The position numbers and the translations under genes were made by a program. From positions 490,880 to 554,879 of the forward strand of contig NZ_JAGGQB010000006.1 of the NCBI RefSeq assembly GCF_018613535.1: a stretch of DNA of 64,000 nucleotides, written 5' to 3'. The notes under the pieces are model-generated. The model had not been told where the DNA came from. It did no database searches and saw nothing but the letters and a program-made list of their open reading frames with translations. The DNA is from Bacillus sp. ISL-51. GTDB lineage: Bacteria; Bacillota; Bacilli; Bacillales; Bacillaceae. Numbering within the stretch: the stretch's first letter is position 1; every line of letters begins with the position of its first letter. Below, in pieces: positions 53,037 to 63,978 of this stretch.

Positions 53037-54188
53037 ATGCGCTTTCCAAAAAAAGCTGTTGTATTCCTTCTGGCTTTTCTTTTTCTTCTTTCCATCATAG
53101 ACGGCAATACAGCACATGCCCAAATACATGTCAGCGCAAAAAGCGCGATTATCATTGACGGAACATCAGGCAGGGTTTTATTTGCAAAAGATGAACACCA
53201 TAAACGGCGGATCGCAAGCATTACCAAAATCATGACAGCCGTACTCGCGATTGAATCGGGAAAGATGGAAGAAACCGTCACGATTTCTCCAAATGCCGTG
53301 AAAACAGAAGGCTCAGCGATTTACGTGCAGCCGGGACAAAAGGTCAAACTGAAGGACCTTGTCTACGGGCTCATGCTGAGATCGGGAAATGACGCCGCTG
53401 CAGCGATTGCTGAGTATGTGGGCGGCAGCCTTGACGGATTTGTATTTATGATGAATCAAAAAGCGGAGCAAATCGGAATGGAAAATACGAAATTCCAAAA
53501 TCCCCACGGGCTGGACGACCATGAAAATTTATATTCAACCGCTTATGATATGGCGCTTTTGACAAAGTACGCGATGAAAATAAAAGAATATCGGACCGTC
53601 TCCGGAACGAAAAGATATAAAGCAGAAACAATGGACAGGGTGTGGAAAAATAAAAATAAGCTGCTGACGGGACTTTATCCTTACAGCACCGGCGGAAAAA
53701 CGGGCTTTACGAAAATGGCGAGACGGACTTTGGTCTCGACCGCTTCAAAAGACGGCACAGATCTGATCGCGGTCACTATTAATGATCCGGACGATTGGGA
53801 TGACCATATGAATATGTTTAACTATGTATTTGAACATTATAAAACCTATATCGTCGCCAAAAAAGGAGAAATACCGAAGCTGAAAAACACATTTTACGGG
53901 AAACACGCCTTTATCAACCGTGATGTCAGCTATCTATTAAAAGAAGACGAAATCGAAGATGTTAAAATCAGCACTACCTTGATCAAACCGAAAAAAGCCT
54001 GGAAAAAGGACGCGTCATTAATTCCTGATGTCGTCGGCCGGATGACCGTCATGCACGACGGGAAAATTATCGCCAAACTGCCGGTCTATTACGAAAATGA
54101 ACGACATAAAAAACCGAAAAAACACTTCATCGAAACATTTACGAGTCTGTTTATGAGCGCGGCGGGCGGGGCAAAATGGTCAATTTAA
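53037..54188 (+). CDS. dacB: D-alanyl-D-alanine carboxypeptidase DacB (PBP5*)
   Basis: Mother-cell carboxypeptidase that sets the low cross-linking of the spore cortex. 383 residues: signal peptide ending AHA (residue 28), Ser61-x-x-Lys64 (IASITKIM), SGN at 116-118, KTG in TGGKTGFT, and a C-terminal membrane-binding helix. Start ATG 53037. Overlaps spmA by 13 nt. Confidence 0.96.
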   Translation: MRFPKKAVVFLLAFLFLLSIIDGNTAHAQIHVSAKSAIIIDGTSGRVLFAKDEHHKRRIASITKIMTAVLAIESGKMEETVTISPNAVKTEGSAIYVQPGQKVKLKDLVYGLMLRSGNDAAAAIAEYVGGSLDGFVFMMNQKAEQIGMENTKFQNPHGLDDHENLYSTAYDMALLTKYAMKIKEYRTVSGTKRYKAETMDRVWKNKNKLLTGLYPYSTGGKTGFTKMARRTLVSTASKDGTDLIAVTINDPDDWDDHMNMFNYVFEHYKTYIVAKKGEIPKLKNTFYGKHAFINRDVSYLLKEDEIEDVKISTTLIKPKKAWKKDASLIPDVVGRMTVMHDGKIIAKLPVYYENERHKKPKKHFIETFTSLFMSAAGGAKWSI

Positions 54189-54766
54189 TCTGGGTCGCCC
54201 TGACGGTGATCGGACTTGTATTTGCGATGTATAACGGAACCCTGCCTGATGTGAATGAAGCTGTTTTTAAAGGGGCCAAAGAAGCGGTGACAATCTCATT
54301 CGGACTGATGAGCGTCCTCGTTTTCTGGCTTGGACTGATGAAAATAGCCGAGCAGTCGGGGCTTTTGGATATATTCAGCAGGATATGCCGTCCGTTTATT
54401 TCGAAGCTCTTTCCTGATATTCCGCCTGACCACCCGGCAATGGGATATATTTTATCCAATTTGATGGCAAACTTTTTCGGATTGGGAAATGCCGCCACCC
54501 CGCTTGGCATTAAAGCAATGGAACAAATGAAAAAGCTGAACGAAAACCGGACGGAGGCCAGCCGTTCCATGATTACCTTTTTGGCGGTGAATACGTCAAG
54601 CATTACCTTGATACCGACAACCGTAATCGCCGTCCGGATGGCTTATTCGGCAAAGGCGCCGACCGATATCGTCGGACCGACCATTTTGGCGACCTTGATA
54701 TCAGGAATCGGCGCGATTTTGATCGACCGCTATTTCTTCTATCGCCGCAAAAAGAAGGGGAGGTAA
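54176..54766 (+). CDS. spmA: Spore maturation protein SpmA
   Basis: 196-residue membrane protein needed for spore core dehydration; SpmAB family of nucleoside-transporter-gate-like proteins. About five helices; conserved [22 protein letters not shown] and [18 protein letters not shown] 54176 lies within dacB; coupled translation. Four nt to spmB. Confidence 0.95.
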   Translation: MVNLIWVALTVIGLVFAMYNGTLPDVNEAVFKGAKEAVTISFGLMSVLVFWLGLMKIAEQSGLLDIFSRICRPFISKLFPDIPPDHPAMGYILSNLMANFFGLGNAATPLGIKAMEQMKKLNENRTEASRSMITFLAVNTSSITLIPTTVIAVRMAYSAKAPTDIVGPTILATLISGIGAILIDRYFFYRRKKKGR

Positions 54767-54770
54767 ACGA

Positions 54771-55307
54771 ATGGAAGTGGTCAATTGGCTGTCTTTGGCG
54801 ATGATTCCGATTATTATCGCCGGCATTCTTATTTACGGCACCATTAAAAAAGTTCCGACCTATGAATCGTTCGTTGAAGGCGGAAAGGAAGGAATTGAGA
54901 TTGCTTTTTCCATTATTCCGTATTTGGTGGGGATGCTTGTTGCCATTACTGTATTCCGGGCATCAGGCGCGCTTGATTTCGTGATGGGAATGTTTAAGCC
55001 CGTCTTTACAGCAATCGGCATCCCCGCTGAAGTGGTGCCGCTTGCATTGATCCGTCCGATTTCAGGTACAGCGGCGCTTGGCATGACGACAGATCTCATC
55101 GCCGTGTACGGCCCTGATTCATTTATCGGCAGGCTGGCATCGGTCATGCAGGGGTCAACGGACACGACTTTATATGTTCTCACCGTGTACTTCGGAGCAG
55201 TCGGAATCAAAAAAATGGGAGATGCGTTAAAGGTAGGTCTTCTCGCCGATTTGATCGGGGTGGTTGCATCAATCATCATTGTTACGTTATTATTTGGAAG
55301 CGCCTGA
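54771..55307 (+). CDS. spmB: Spore maturation protein SpmB
   Basis: 178-residue membrane partner of SpmA with the same gate-like fold: IIPYLVGMLVAITVFRASGAL, RPISGTAALGMTTDLIAVYGPDS and QGSTDTTLYVLTVYFGAVG. GGGGAGG precedes ATG 54771. The terminator begins inside its last codons. Confidence 0.95.
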   Translation: MEVVNWLSLAMIPIIIAGILIYGTIKKVPTYESFVEGGKEGIEIAFSIIPYLVGMLVAITVFRASGALDFVMGMFKPVFTAIGIPAEVVPLALIRPISGTAALGMTTDLIAVYGPDSFIGRLASVMQGSTDTTLYVLTVYFGAVGIKKMGDALKVGLLADLIGVVASIIIVTLLFGSA

Positions 55308-55325
55308 ATCAGGCGCTTTTTATAT
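55298..55325 (+). terminator. Terminator of dacB-spmAB
   Basis: AAGCGCCTGA pairs with TCAGGCGCTT, then TTT. The stem includes the spmB stop. Confidence 0.85.
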
Positions 55326-55400
55326 ACCAGAATAACTGCTCCTTGAAAAAGCTTGTTTGTTCAGGGGGAAAAAAGTAAGATTATACTTGAGGTGAAAGAC

Positions 55401-56135
55401 ATGGAAAGACTGCAAAAAGTTATTGCTCACGCCGGCGTGGCATCACGCAGAAAGGCAGAAGAGCTGATCAAAGAAGGAAAAGTAAAGGTGAATGGAAAAG
55501 TAATAACAGAGCTCGGCGTAAAAGTAACCGGCTCTGATCAAATTGAAGTAAACGGATTAAAGGTGGAACGGGAAGAGCCTGTGTACTTTCTTCTCTATAA
55601 GCCGAGGGGAGTGATTTCTGCTGCCGAGGACGACAAAGGGCGTAAAGTGGTAACCGACTTTTTCAAGGAAGTTCCCCAGCGCATTTATCCGATCGGCCGT
55701 CTTGATTATGATACGAGCGGACTCTTATTGCTGACAAATGACGGCGAGTTTGCCAACAAACTCATGCACCCGAAATACGAAATTGATAAGACGTATGTCG
55801 CGAAAGTCAAAGGAATTCCTTCAAAAGAACTTCTTCGAAAACTTGAGCGCGGCATCCAGCTTGAAGAAGGCAAAACAGCGCCGGCCAGGGCGAAGCTGCT
55901 TTCTTTGGACAAAAGAAAACAGACAAGCATTATCCAGCTGACCATTCATGAAGGGCGAAACAGACAGGTCCGCCGCATGTTCGAAGCGATCGGCCATGAC
56001 GTGCTGAAACTTAAACGCGAGGTATACGCGTTTTTAGACTTAAGAGGCCTGCGCACGGGGGATGCAAGAGAGCTGACGCCGCATGAGGTGAAACGTCTGA
56101 GAGCATTAGCTGAACACGGTAAAAACGCTTTCTAA
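55401..56135 (+). CDS. rluB: 23S rRNA pseudouridine synthase RluB
   Basis: Makes pseudouridine in helix 90 region of 23S rRNA (position 2633 in B. subtilis; 2605 in E. coli). 244 residues: N-terminal S4 RNA-binding domain (LQKVIAHAGVASRRKAEELI) and the catalytic Asp in IGRLDYDTSGLLLLT. GAGGTG precedes ATG 55401; 16 upstream codons are rejected. Formerly ypuL. Confidence 0.93.
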   Translation: MERLQKVIAHAGVASRRKAEELIKEGKVKVNGKVITELGVKVTGSDQIEVNGLKVEREEPVYFLLYKPRGVISAAEDDKGRKVVTDFFKEVPQRIYPIGRLDYDTSGLLLLTNDGEFANKLMHPKYEIDKTYVAKVKGIPSKELLRKLERGIQLEEGKTAPARAKLLSLDKRKQTSIIQLTIHEGRNRQVRRMFEAIGHDVLKLKREVYAFLDLRGLRTGDARELTPHEVKRLRALAEHGKNAF

Positions 56136-56175
56136 TTTTCACATAACCTTCAAAAATTACAAAACGTGAAAGTGA

Positions 56176-56181
56176 TATAAT
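56176..56181 (+). promoter_or_regulatory. -10 of the res operon, without a clear -35
   Basis: TATAAT, 38 nt before resA. No TTGACA-like hexamer at the right distance. The A/T-rich upstream region (minus strand TTTGTAATTTTTGAA) could be a ResD site, as expected for the known ResD-dependent promoter. Confidence 0.55.
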
Positions 56182-56219
56182 TGAATGGATTTGCAAGCAG
56201 GGGAGGGGAGCAGTGAACA

Positions 56220-56759
56220 ATGAACAAAAAACGGCGGCGTTTATTCATTCGGACCGGCATCCTTCTCATCTTACTCTGCGCGCTCGGATATACCATTTAC
56301 AATGCTGTCTATACGAATGGGGAACGTATATCTGAGGGGTCCAAGGCCCCGAATTTCGCGCTGAAAGATACGGAGGGCAAGCTCATAGAGCTGAGTCAAT
56401 TAAAAGGAAAAGGTGTTTTCCTGAATTTCTGGGGGACGTGGTGCGATCCGTGCAAACAGGAATTTCCCTACATGGCAAACCAATATAAGCATTTTAAAGA
56501 CCTCGGTGTCGAGGTGGTTGCGGTAAATGTCGGAGAATCAAAAATTGCAGTACATAACTTTATGAAATCATACGGCGTCAATTTCCCGGTTGCGCTCGAT
56601 AGTGACCGCCAAGTGCTGGACGCATACGGCGTATCGCCGCTGCCGACAACTTTTTTAATCAATCCCGAGGGGAAAATCGTTAAAGTGGTGACCGTCACAA
56701 TGACAGAGCGCATGGTTCATGACTATATGAATTTAATTAAGCCGGAGGCGTCTTCATGA
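56220..56759 (+). CDS. resA: ResA, extracytoplasmic thiol-disulfide oxidoreductase
   Basis: Keeps the haem-binding Cys pair of apocytochrome c reduced outside the membrane. 179 residues: N-terminal anchor ([18 protein letters not shown]), then a thioredoxin fold with Cys75-Asp-Pro-Cys78 (WCDPCKQEF) and cis-Pro [11 protein letters not shown]. In B. subtilis the middle residue is Glu (CEPC) and Glu80 tunes the Cys; the Glu equivalent is kept here as Glu81. GGGGAGGGG precedes ATG. Overlaps resB by 4 nt. Confidence 0.95.
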   Translation: MNKKRRRLFIRTGILLILLCALGYTIYNAVYTNGERISEGSKAPNFALKDTEGKLIELSQLKGKGVFLNFWGTWCDPCKQEFPYMANQYKHFKDLGVEVVAVNVGESKIAVHNFMKSYGVNFPVALDSDRQVLDAYGVSPLPTTFLINPEGKIVKVVTVTMTERMVHDYMNLIKPEASS

Positions 56760-58384
56760 AAAAGGTCAAATGCGAATGCGGACATATTAATCCCGCCGGG
56801 ACGGTATTATGTGAATCTTGCGGAAGGCCGCTCGATGATCATCAGGCGCAGCTTGCCGATATGAGGTATGACGGCAGCGCAAGGCGTTCACAAACGTATA
56901 ATAAAACAATTATTGATAAGATATGGAATTTCTTTTCTTCCGTTAAAGTCGGAATATGGCTGATCGTTATCACACTTGCCGCGTCGGCATTCGGCACCAT
57001 TTTTCCGCAGGAAGCCTATTTGCCGCCGGGCGCCCAGCCAGATACATACTATGAACAGCAATACGGCACGATCGGCAAAATCTATTATCTTTTAGGCCTT
57101 CACCATTTATACGGCTCTTGGTGGTATATGCTTCTGATCGCATCCATCGGTGTTTCTCTCGTCATTTGCAGCCTGGATCGGGTGATTCCCCTTTACAGAG
57201 CGCTCAAGAATCAGGGCGTGCGTCGAAATCCGGTCTTTTTAAGAAGGCAGCGTCTGTACAGCCGGACAGAAACCGAGCTGACCGATGACACGGCGGACAG
57301 AATCAGAACCCAATTAAAGAAAAAACATTATAGATTGCGAGAAAAAGAGGGAAGCATTCTTGCTGAAAAAGGCCGCTTTTCGAGATGGGGACCTTATGTG
57401 AACCATATTGGCCTGATCATTTTTCTTATCGGTGCAATGCTGAGGTTTGTACCCGGAATGTATGTCGATGAAACCCTCTGGGTCCGGGAAGGCGAAACTG
57501 CTCCGATTCCCGGCACTGACGGCAAATATTATTTGAAGAATAACCAATTCAGCATGCAGACGTATAACAAAAAAAACGAAGATAAAGTTTTCGCCGACGC
57601 CATTGACAGGGCAGGAAACGGCAAGGTCGCCAAAACCTTTAAGACGGATGCCGTTCTTTACAAGAGGGAAGGCGATATTGTATTTGGAGAAAAACCGAAG
57701 CTTAAAAGAATAAAAGAAGAAAATATCCGTGTCAATGAACCGCTGCGTTTTGATTCCTTTTCCGTTTATCAAGTGGACTATAAAGAAAACCAGCTGGATC
57801 AAATGGTATTTCAGCTGATTGACCAAAAAACAAAACAATCATTTGGGAAGCTGAAGATTAACCTTCTTGATCCTGATACGGACTATGATCTTGGTAACGG
57901 TTACAAAGTGCAGATCGCCAGCTATCTTCCTGATTTTTATTTTAACAAGGACGGAGAACCGAGCACAAAAACCAAGGTCCCTAATAATCCGGCTTTTGTC
58001 TTTAAGGTGATTGCGCCTGACAAACCGAAAGGGGAGAAAAGCTTTGTTGCGATCCAGCAGACGGTTGAGGGCTCGGGCCATAATAAGTACAAATTAAAAT
58101 TTGATCATGTCGAAACGAAAAACATTACAGGCCTTACCGTCAGAAAGGATTTAACCTTATGGGTTCTTGCCGTCGGCGGTGCGATCTTTATGATCGGTGT
58201 CATTCAAGGCATGTATTGGCAGCACAGAAGAATCTGGCTGCATACAGGAGACGGAGAAGTGCTGGTGGCGGGACATACGAACAAAAACTGGTTCGGTTTG
58301 AAAAAGGATATCGAATATGCTCTAAACGGAACAGGGATTTCAGAACCGGCTGATCAAAAAGAACTGACGAAAAATAAGGCCTAG
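56756..58384 (+). CDS. resB: ResB, cytochrome c biogenesis (Ccs1 family)
   Basis: With ResC it exports haem and joins it to apocytochrome c (system II). 542 residues: an N-terminal zinc-ribbon-like start with two Cys pairs ([18 protein letters not shown]), three helices near 75-235, a large outside domain, and a last helix ([19 protein letters not shown]). ATG 56756 overlaps resA. resC follows after 18 nt. Confidence 0.94.
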   Translation: MKKVKCECGHINPAGTVLCESCGRPLDDHQAQLADMRYDGSARRSQTYNKTIIDKIWNFFSSVKVGIWLIVITLAASAFGTIFPQEAYLPPGAQPDTYYEQQYGTIGKIYYLLGLHHLYGSWWYMLLIASIGVSLVICSLDRVIPLYRALKNQGVRRNPVFLRRQRLYSRTETELTDDTADRIRTQLKKKHYRLREKEGSILAEKGRFSRWGPYVNHIGLIIFLIGAMLRFVPGMYVDETLWVREGETAPIPGTDGKYYLKNNQFSMQTYNKKNEDKVFADAIDRAGNGKVAKTFKTDAVLYKREGDIVFGEKPKLKRIKEENIRVNEPLRFDSFSVYQVDYKENQLDQMVFQLIDQKTKQSFGKLKINLLDPDTDYDLGNGYKVQIASYLPDFYFNKDGEPSTKTKVPNNPAFVFKVIAPDKPKGEKSFVAIQQTVEGSGHNKYKLKFDHVETKNITGLTVRKDLTLWVLAVGGAIFMIGVIQGMYWQHRRIWLHTGDGEVLVAGHTNKNWFGLKKDIEYALNGTGISEPADQKELTKNKA

Positions 58385-58402
58385 TGAAAAAGGAGTGGTG
58401 TC

Positions 58403-59578
58403 ATGGCGGAGCTGAGCGCAAATTTTCTTTATGCTGCCTTTTTGATTTATTTAATCGCCGTCCCTATTTTCGGCGGCGCCATCCGGGGAACTAAAGGCAA
58501 AAAGGACGGAAAGGGCCGCTGGGCGGCAATTGGAATCACCTTAACGGTTATCGGATTTCTATGTCATCTCGGCTACTTCATTACGAGATGGGCTGCAAGC
58601 GGTCATGCGCCTGTCAGCAATATGTTTGAATTTACCACGTCTTTCGGCATGATGCTTGTCCTTGCTTTTATTATTCTTTACTTTATTTATAAGCTGCCGT
58701 CTTTAGGAATGTTTACATTGTCGATTGCGCTGCTGCTTATTGCTTACGCAAGCATGTTTCCGACAGATATTACGCCTCTAATTCCGTCACTGCAGAGCAA
58801 TTGGCTGTATATTCACGTGACGACAGCGGCACTCGGGCAAGCTATCCTTGCCATCAGCTTTGTCGCCGGGGTTATATTTCTGTTAAAACATGTCGACCAG
58901 TCAAAGCCGAGCAAAAAAACGTTTTGGCTTGAAGTCATTATGTTTATCCTCGTGACGGCCGTGGCGTTTATCGCGGTCACATCGGCATTCCGGCTTGCTG
59001 ATTATAAAGCTGAGTTTAATTGGGTGGATAAAAAACAGAATAAAAGTGTCATGGTATACGATATGCCCGCACTTGTCGGGCCGCATGATGGAGAACTGCT
59101 CACAGAAGGCGCGATGAAGCCGGTCATTGAGCTTCCCGCCATTTTTTCAGGCAGAAAAGTAAATACGGTAATTTGGTCGTTTGGTGCGGCGCTTGTGTTA
59201 TACGGCGCACTCAGGCTGATACTCAGAAAAAGAATCAGCGCATTTATCAGTCCGCTCGTAAAGAATGTGAACCTGGATTTGGTCGATGAAGTCGGCTACC
59301 GCGCCGTTTCCATCGGCTTTCCGGTGTTTACTCTCGGCGCCCTCGTGTTTGCGATGATTTGGGCGCAGCTTGCATGGACGCGGTTTTGGGGCTGGGACCC
59401 GAAAGAAGTTTGGGCCCTCATCACCTTTTTATTTTACGCCGCTTACTTGCACTTGCGGCTGTCAAGGGGCTGGCATGGCGAGAAATCAGCATGGCTTGCT
59501 GTGATCGGATTTGCCATTATTATGTTTAACTTAATTTTTGTGAATCTTGTGCTTGCCGGACTTCATTCGTACGCATAG
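58403..59578 (+). CDS. resC: ResC, cytochrome c biogenesis (CcsA family)
   Basis: Haem-handling partner of ResB. 391 residues, about eight helices; tryptophan-rich haem motif [21 protein letters not shown] and nearby His ([14 protein letters not shown]). A further His sits in [16 protein letters not shown] precedes ATG 58403. A 79-nt gap to resD may hold a separate promoter. Confidence 0.95.
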   Translation: MAELSANFLYAAFLIYLIAVPIFGGAIRGTKGKKDGKGRWAAIGITLTVIGFLCHLGYFITRWAASGHAPVSNMFEFTTSFGMMLVLAFIILYFIYKLPSLGMFTLSIALLLIAYASMFPTDITPLIPSLQSNWLYIHVTTAALGQAILAISFVAGVIFLLKHVDQSKPSKKTFWLEVIMFILVTAVAFIAVTSAFRLADYKAEFNWVDKKQNKSVMVYDMPALVGPHDGELLTEGAMKPVIELPAIFSGRKVNTVIWSFGAALVLYGALRLILRKRISAFISPLVKNVNLDLVDEVGYRAVSIGFPVFTLGALVFAMIWAQLAWTRFWGWDPKEVWALITFLFYAAYLHLRLSRGWHGEKSAWLAVIGFAIIMFNLIFVNLVLAGLHSYA

Positions 59579-59657
59579 ACCGGAAAGCGATACAGTTCTC
59601 AAGCCGCCGCACAGTTTGTTAAAATGATAGTAACAGAAGGAAAGCAGGGGGAAAACG

Positions 59658-60380
59658 ATGGATCAAACAAATGAAACTAAAATATTAGTAGTAGATGATG
59701 AAGCCAGAATTCGCCGCCTTTTAAGAATGTACCTTGAACGGGAAAACTACGTGATTGAAGAAGCGGAAAACGGTGATGAAGCCATAAAGATGGGGCTTGC
59801 ATCAGATTATGATCTCGTGCTGCTTGATTTAATGATGCCGGGAACAGACGGAATAGAAGTCTGCCGCCAGCTCAGAGAAAAAAAAGCGACTCCGATCATT
59901 ATGCTGACTGCAAAAGGGGAAGAAGCCAACCGCGTGCAGGGGTTTGAAGCCGGAACGGATGACTATATCGTGAAGCCTTTCAGCCCAAGAGAAGTGGTGC
60001 TTCGTGTGAAGGCGCTTTTGAGAAGGGCTTCCCAAACGTCATATTTTTCCGCCAATACGCCGACTAAAAATGTGCTTGTTTTTTCTCATCTTTCAATCGA
60101 TCATGATGCCCACAGAGTTACCGCAGACGGAACGGAAGTGAGCTTGACGCCGAAGGAATACGAGCTTCTGTATTTTTTGGCGAAAACGCCTGATAAGGTC
60201 TATGACCGGGAAAAGCTCTTAAAAGAAGTGTGGCAGTACGAATTTTTCGGTGATCTCAGAACGGTGGACACTCATGTAAAACGGCTTCGTGAAAAGTTAA
60301 ACAAAGTTTCTCCGGGAGCGGCGAAAAAAATCGTCACCGTATGGGGAGTAGGGTACAAATTTGAGGTAGGCGCTGAATGA
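59658..60380 (+). CDS. resD: Response regulator ResD
   Basis: OmpR-type regulator of aerobic and anaerobic respiration and nitric oxide response. 240 residues: receiver domain with Asp57-type site in VLLDLMMPG, Lys in VKPFSPRE, and a winged-helix DNA-binding domain from about 135 ([19 protein letters not shown]). AAGCAGGGGG precedes ATG 59658. Overlaps resE by 4 nt. Confidence 0.96.
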   Translation: MDQTNETKILVVDDEARIRRLLRMYLERENYVIEEAENGDEAIKMGLASDYDLVLLDLMMPGTDGIEVCRQLREKKATPIIMLTAKGEEANRVQGFEAGTDDYIVKPFSPREVVLRVKALLRRASQTSYFSANTPTKNVLVFSHLSIDHDAHRVTADGTEVSLTPKEYELLYFLAKTPDKVYDREKLLKEVWQYEFFGDLRTVDTHVKRLREKLNKVSPGAAKKIVTVWGVGYKFEVGAE

Positions 60381-62146
60381 AGTTTTGGAAAAGCGTAGTA
60401 GGAAAGCTTTGGTTTACCATTCTTTCGCTCGTGTTAATCGTATTATTCATTTTAACCGTCCTTTTGCTGGAATTTATAGAAAATTATCACGTCGAAGAAG
60501 CGGAAGAAGATTTAACACAGCTTGCCGATAAAGTTGCGGTCATTTTAGAAAACCATGAAGACCAGGCTTTGGCAAGATCCATTACGTGGGAGCTGGCTGA
60601 CAATCTAACGAGCATTGCGATCATTCAGGATGATAAACATGTTTGGTATTCGCCTAATGATGATAATCATTTATCATCCATTACGTTGTCGCAAATTGAA
60701 CGTGACCGTGATTTACACAAAGCGCTGAACAGCCATAAAAAAGTCAGCAAACGCGCCGGGCCGAATGACACTGAACGGCTGATCGTCGGAGTGCCGTATG
60801 AAAAAGACGGCAAAAAAGGCATGGTCTTTTTATCACAGTCACTGCTTGCTGTAAAAGACACGACTAAACATACGACCCGTTACATCTTTCTTGCCGCGGG
60901 TATTGCCATTGTGCTGACGACGTTTTTTGCCTTCTTTTTATCAAGCAGGGTAACGTACCCGCTTCGAAAAATGCGGGAGGGCGCACAGGATCTGGCAAAG
61001 GGAAAGTTTGACACGAAAATTCCGATCCTCACTCAAGATGAAATCGGGGAGCTCGCCATTGCTTTTAACCAGATGGGCCGGCAGCTCAATTTTCATATTA
61101 ATGCCTTGAATCAGGAAAAAGAACAGCTGTCGAACATTTTAAGCAGCATGGCCGACGGGGTCATCACCATTAATATCGACGGCACCATTTTGGTGACCAA
61201 TCCGCCGGCTGAACGTTTCCTGCAAGCCTGGTATTATGAGCAGAATATGAATATAAAAGAAGATGACAATCTTCCGCCGGAAGCAAAAGAGCTGTTCCAA
61301 AATGCCGTCAGCACAGAAAAAGAACAAATGATTGAAATGACACTTCAAGGAAGGTCATGGGTGCTTTTGATGTCGCCACTTTATGCGGAATCACATGTTC
61401 GCGGCGCTGTGGCCGTGCTCCGGGATATGACTGAAGAACGCAGGCTTGATAAATTGCGCGAGGATTTCATTGCCAATGTCAGTCATGAACTCAGAACGCC
61501 CATCTCTATGCTGCAAGGGTACAGTGAAGCGATAGTGGACGATATTGCAAGCACGGAAGATGACAAAAAAGAGATTGCCCAAATTATATACGATGAATCC
61601 CTGCGCATGGGAAGGCTCGTAAATGATTTGCTGGATTTGGCGAGAATGGAATCCGGCCATACGGGGCTTCATTATGAGAAAGTTAATCTGCATGAATTTC
61701 TTGAGAAAATCTCCCGCAAATTTTTCGGAGTAGCCAAGGAAAAGGGAGTTGCGCTTACAGAAGATATATCAGTGATGGAACCAGAATGTACGTTTGATGA
61801 GGACAAAATGGAGCAAGTCTTTACGAATCTCATTGACAATGCACTGCGCCATACCGAGTCCGGCGGAAGCGTTCATATCGCCGCCCAAACCGTAAAAGAC
61901 GGTTTGAAGATCGATATCAAGGATTCCGGCACTGGTATTCCGGAGGAGGATCTGCCCTTTATTTTCGAGCGTTTTTATAAAGCGGATAAAGCGCGGACAA
62001 GAGGAAGGGCAGGCACGGGGCTTGGTCTTGCCATCGTTAAAAACATCGTGGAAGCCCACGGCGGTTCGATTGCGGTGCACAGCAGAATCGACAAGGGAAC
62101 GACGTTTACCTTTTATATTCCGACAAAAACGCAAGAGGGCGTCTGA
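60377..62146 (+). CDS. resE: Sensor histidine kinase ResE
   Basis: Senses oxygen limitation or NO and phosphorylates ResD. 589 residues: two helices (near 10-31 and 167-190) flank an outside domain of about 135 residues, then HAMP, PAS ([16 protein letters not shown]), HisKA with the phosphorylated His in [10 protein letters not shown], and the GHKL ATPase ([28 protein letters not shown]). ATG 60377 overlaps resD. Confidence 0.96.
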   Translation: MKFWKSVVGKLWFTILSLVLIVLFILTVLLLEFIENYHVEEAEEDLTQLADKVAVILENHEDQALARSITWELADNLTSIAIIQDDKHVWYSPNDDNHLSSITLSQIERDRDLHKALNSHKKVSKRAGPNDTERLIVGVPYEKDGKKGMVFLSQSLLAVKDTTKHTTRYIFLAAGIAIVLTTFFAFFLSSRVTYPLRKMREGAQDLAKGKFDTKIPILTQDEIGELAIAFNQMGRQLNFHINALNQEKEQLSNILSSMADGVITINIDGTILVTNPPAERFLQAWYYEQNMNIKEDDNLPPEAKELFQNAVSTEKEQMIEMTLQGRSWVLLMSPLYAESHVRGAVAVLRDMTEERRLDKLREDFIANVSHELRTPISMLQGYSEAIVDDIASTEDDKKEIAQIIYDESLRMGRLVNDLLDLARMESGHTGLHYEKVNLHEFLEKISRKFFGVAKEKGVALTEDISVMEPECTFDEDKMEQVFTNLIDNALRHTESGGSVHIAAQTVKDGLKIDIKDSGTGIPEEDLPFIFERFYKADKARTRGRAGTGLGLAIVKNIVEAHGGSIAVHSRIDKGTTFTFYIPTKTQEGV

Positions 62147-62173
62147 AATTGACGAACAATCTTGTTCCATACG

Positions 62174-62204
62174 AAACACCCGCATATCCGGCGGGTGTTT
62201 TTAT
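62174..62204 (+). terminator. Terminator of the res operon
   Basis: AACACCCGC pairs with GCGGGTGTT around ATATCCG, then TTTT. Confidence 0.88.
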
Positions 62205-62283
62205 TTATTTCTCCCTTAAAAATTTAAGAATATGTTAATATAAATTCCCTTCCAAATTCCAGTTTCTCGTAATATAGTTGTAA

Positions 62284-62310
62284 TGTAACTTTTCAACCCA
62301 TTTTTACGAC
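62284..62310 (+). promoter_or_regulatory. Sigma-X autoregulatory promoter of sigX
   Basis: TGTAAC (62284-62289), 17-nt spacer, CGAC (62307-62310). This is the -10 form preferred by sigma-X, so the gene should drive itself. Confidence 0.85.
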
Positions 62311-62335
62311 AAAAAAGTGAACGGAGGGGCTTCCC

Positions 62336-62920
62336 ATGGAAGAAACCTTTCAGATATTATATGATACATACCATCAAGATTTATACCAGTTTTTGTTTTA
62401 TATGGTAAAGGATAAGACCCAGGCCGAGGATTTGGCGCAGGAAGTGTATATCCGCGTCTTGAATTCTTATCATACATTCGAAGGAAGAAGCAGTGAAAAA
62501 ACATGGCTTTTGTCGATTGCGCGCCATGTGGCGATTGACTGGTTTCGCAAGCAGCAAACGATCAGACAGCGTATTATGGGTACATTTGATTGGGATACAC
62601 AAGATGTCAGAGATCAGCATTTGCTTCCGGACGAACTTGCCGTTCAGCACGAAAATGTCCGGGAAATTTATACTGCGCTTGATCATTGCACCATCGATCA
62701 AAGGGCTGTTATTATCTTGAGATTTATTCAGGGTTATTCCATTCAGGAAACAGCCGCCGCTCTCCGCTTCTCGGAAAGCAAAGTCAAAACGACCCAACAC
62801 AGAGGGCTCAAGGTACTTCGGAAACAGATGGAGCTTTTGAGGGAGGAGCTAATGGATGATGAAGTCATACTGGAACGAAGAAAGAGTAAAGGAGTTGTTA
62901 AGACAACTTCCGGCGGTTAG
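62336..62920 (+). CDS. sigX: ECF sigma factor SigX
   Basis: Controls cell-surface charge and cationic peptide resistance genes. 194 residues: region 2 (LYQFLFYMVKDKTQAEDLAQEVYIRV, split by variable sites) and region 4 (RAVIILRFIQGYSIQETAAALRFSESKVKTTQHRG). GGAGGGGCT precedes ATG 62336. The last 65 nt overlap rsiX in another frame. Confidence 0.95.
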   Translation: MEETFQILYDTYHQDLYQFLFYMVKDKTQAEDLAQEVYIRVLNSYHTFEGRSSEKTWLLSIARHVAIDWFRKQQTIRQRIMGTFDWDTQDVRDQHLLPDELAVQHENVREIYTALDHCTIDQRAVIILRFIQGYSIQETAAALRFSESKVKTTQHRGLKVLRKQMELLREELMDDEVILERRKSKGVVKTTSGG

Positions 62921-63953
62921 AGACCATCGTTCACCTGAAGCCATTTACCAGAACATTCAAACCGTAAAATACAGGAAAAAACCGGTCCGAACCTGGATTG
63001 GCCCCGCCGCAGCCACTGCATACGCATTGTGCATCGCTCTTATGATATCTCCTCATCTGCTGACAAAAAATGAATCCGGCAGCCAGCTTGCTGCTGATGA
63101 GCGGCGAACTGTAAAAACCAGTCAGGCAGACCCCGCCAAGCCGGATCAGAAAACATTTGTCGTCTCAAAAAAAGAAAAAAACAAGTACATTACCATGGCG
63201 TTTGCGGATTCTAAAACGTCTGCAGTGATCCCCCTCAGTTTTGAAAAGAAGAAGCAGAACGAGTCGGTTCAAGAAGCGCTGACAGAAGGCAGAGACTTAA
63301 AAGTACCGGATTCTTTTATGTCTGTTCCGGAACTTTTGGACGGTGTTCAAGTGACGGCGGACGAGAAGGATTTGCTTGTGCAAATAAACCGGCGTGTGGC
63401 GATTGAATCCTCAGCAGAAGCAGAATTATTAAAAAAAATGCTGAAAGAAACACTGACATGGAGCCCTTATGAACGAATCAAAGTCACAAACATTCAAAAC
63501 GGCGCCGGACTGGAGTTCGGAAAATCTTACGGGATATCCACTGAGATTCCCGTACCGAAGAAGAAAAACAGGGCGTATTTTTCTTATCACGACGATCTGG
63601 GACAAGAATATCTTATTCCGTCTGAACAAACCTATGATTCTGTAAAGAAGGCCATTGACGGAATGAAAACAGACAGAGGTTCTCATACGGCCGGTGTGAT
63701 TGACGCTGATTCGATAGCGTCCGTATCTGAAAGTGAAAACCATCAGCGGTTACGGATTCAATTTTCGGGGAAACATGCAGCGGAAGACTCGTTAAAGGGG
63801 ATTTTGATGATTGAAGGGCTGCTGCTTACCGCGAAGGAATTTGGTTTTTCTGAGGTGCTGTTTGCACATACGCGTGCAAAAAAGATCGGGGAATACGATG
63901 TAACAAAGCCGGTTCCCGTGCCCGTTGCGCCTAATCCGATTCCTGTTCAGTAA
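62856..63953 (+). CDS. rsiX: Anti-sigma-X factor RsiX
   Basis: Membrane anti-sigma factor holding SigX. 365 residues: short N-terminal cytoplasmic domain (YWNEERVKELLRQLPAV), one membrane helix (AATAYALCIALMISPHLL, about 50-70) and an outside domain, DUF4179-like, ending in a Pro/Val-rich tail. GGGAGGAG lies 7 nt before ATG 62856 (a second ATG follows). The overlap with sigX favours fixed stoichiometry. Confidence 0.94.
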   Translation: MMKSYWNEERVKELLRQLPAVRDHRSPEAIYQNIQTVKYRKKPVRTWIGPAAATAYALCIALMISPHLLTKNESGSQLAADERRTVKTSQADPAKPDQKTFVVSKKEKNKYITMAFADSKTSAVIPLSFEKKKQNESVQEALTEGRDLKVPDSFMSVPELLDGVQVTADEKDLLVQINRRVAIESSAEAELLKKMLKETLTWSPYERIKVTNIQNGAGLEFGKSYGISTEIPVPKKKNRAYFSYHDDLGQEYLIPSEQTYDSVKKAIDGMKTDRGSHTAGVIDADSIASVSESENHQRLRIQFSGKHAAEDSLKGILMIEGLLLTAKEFGFSEVLFAHTRAKKIGEYDVTKPVPVPVAPNPIPVQ

Positions 63954-63978
63954 ACATAATAAAAACCCAAAACATTAA

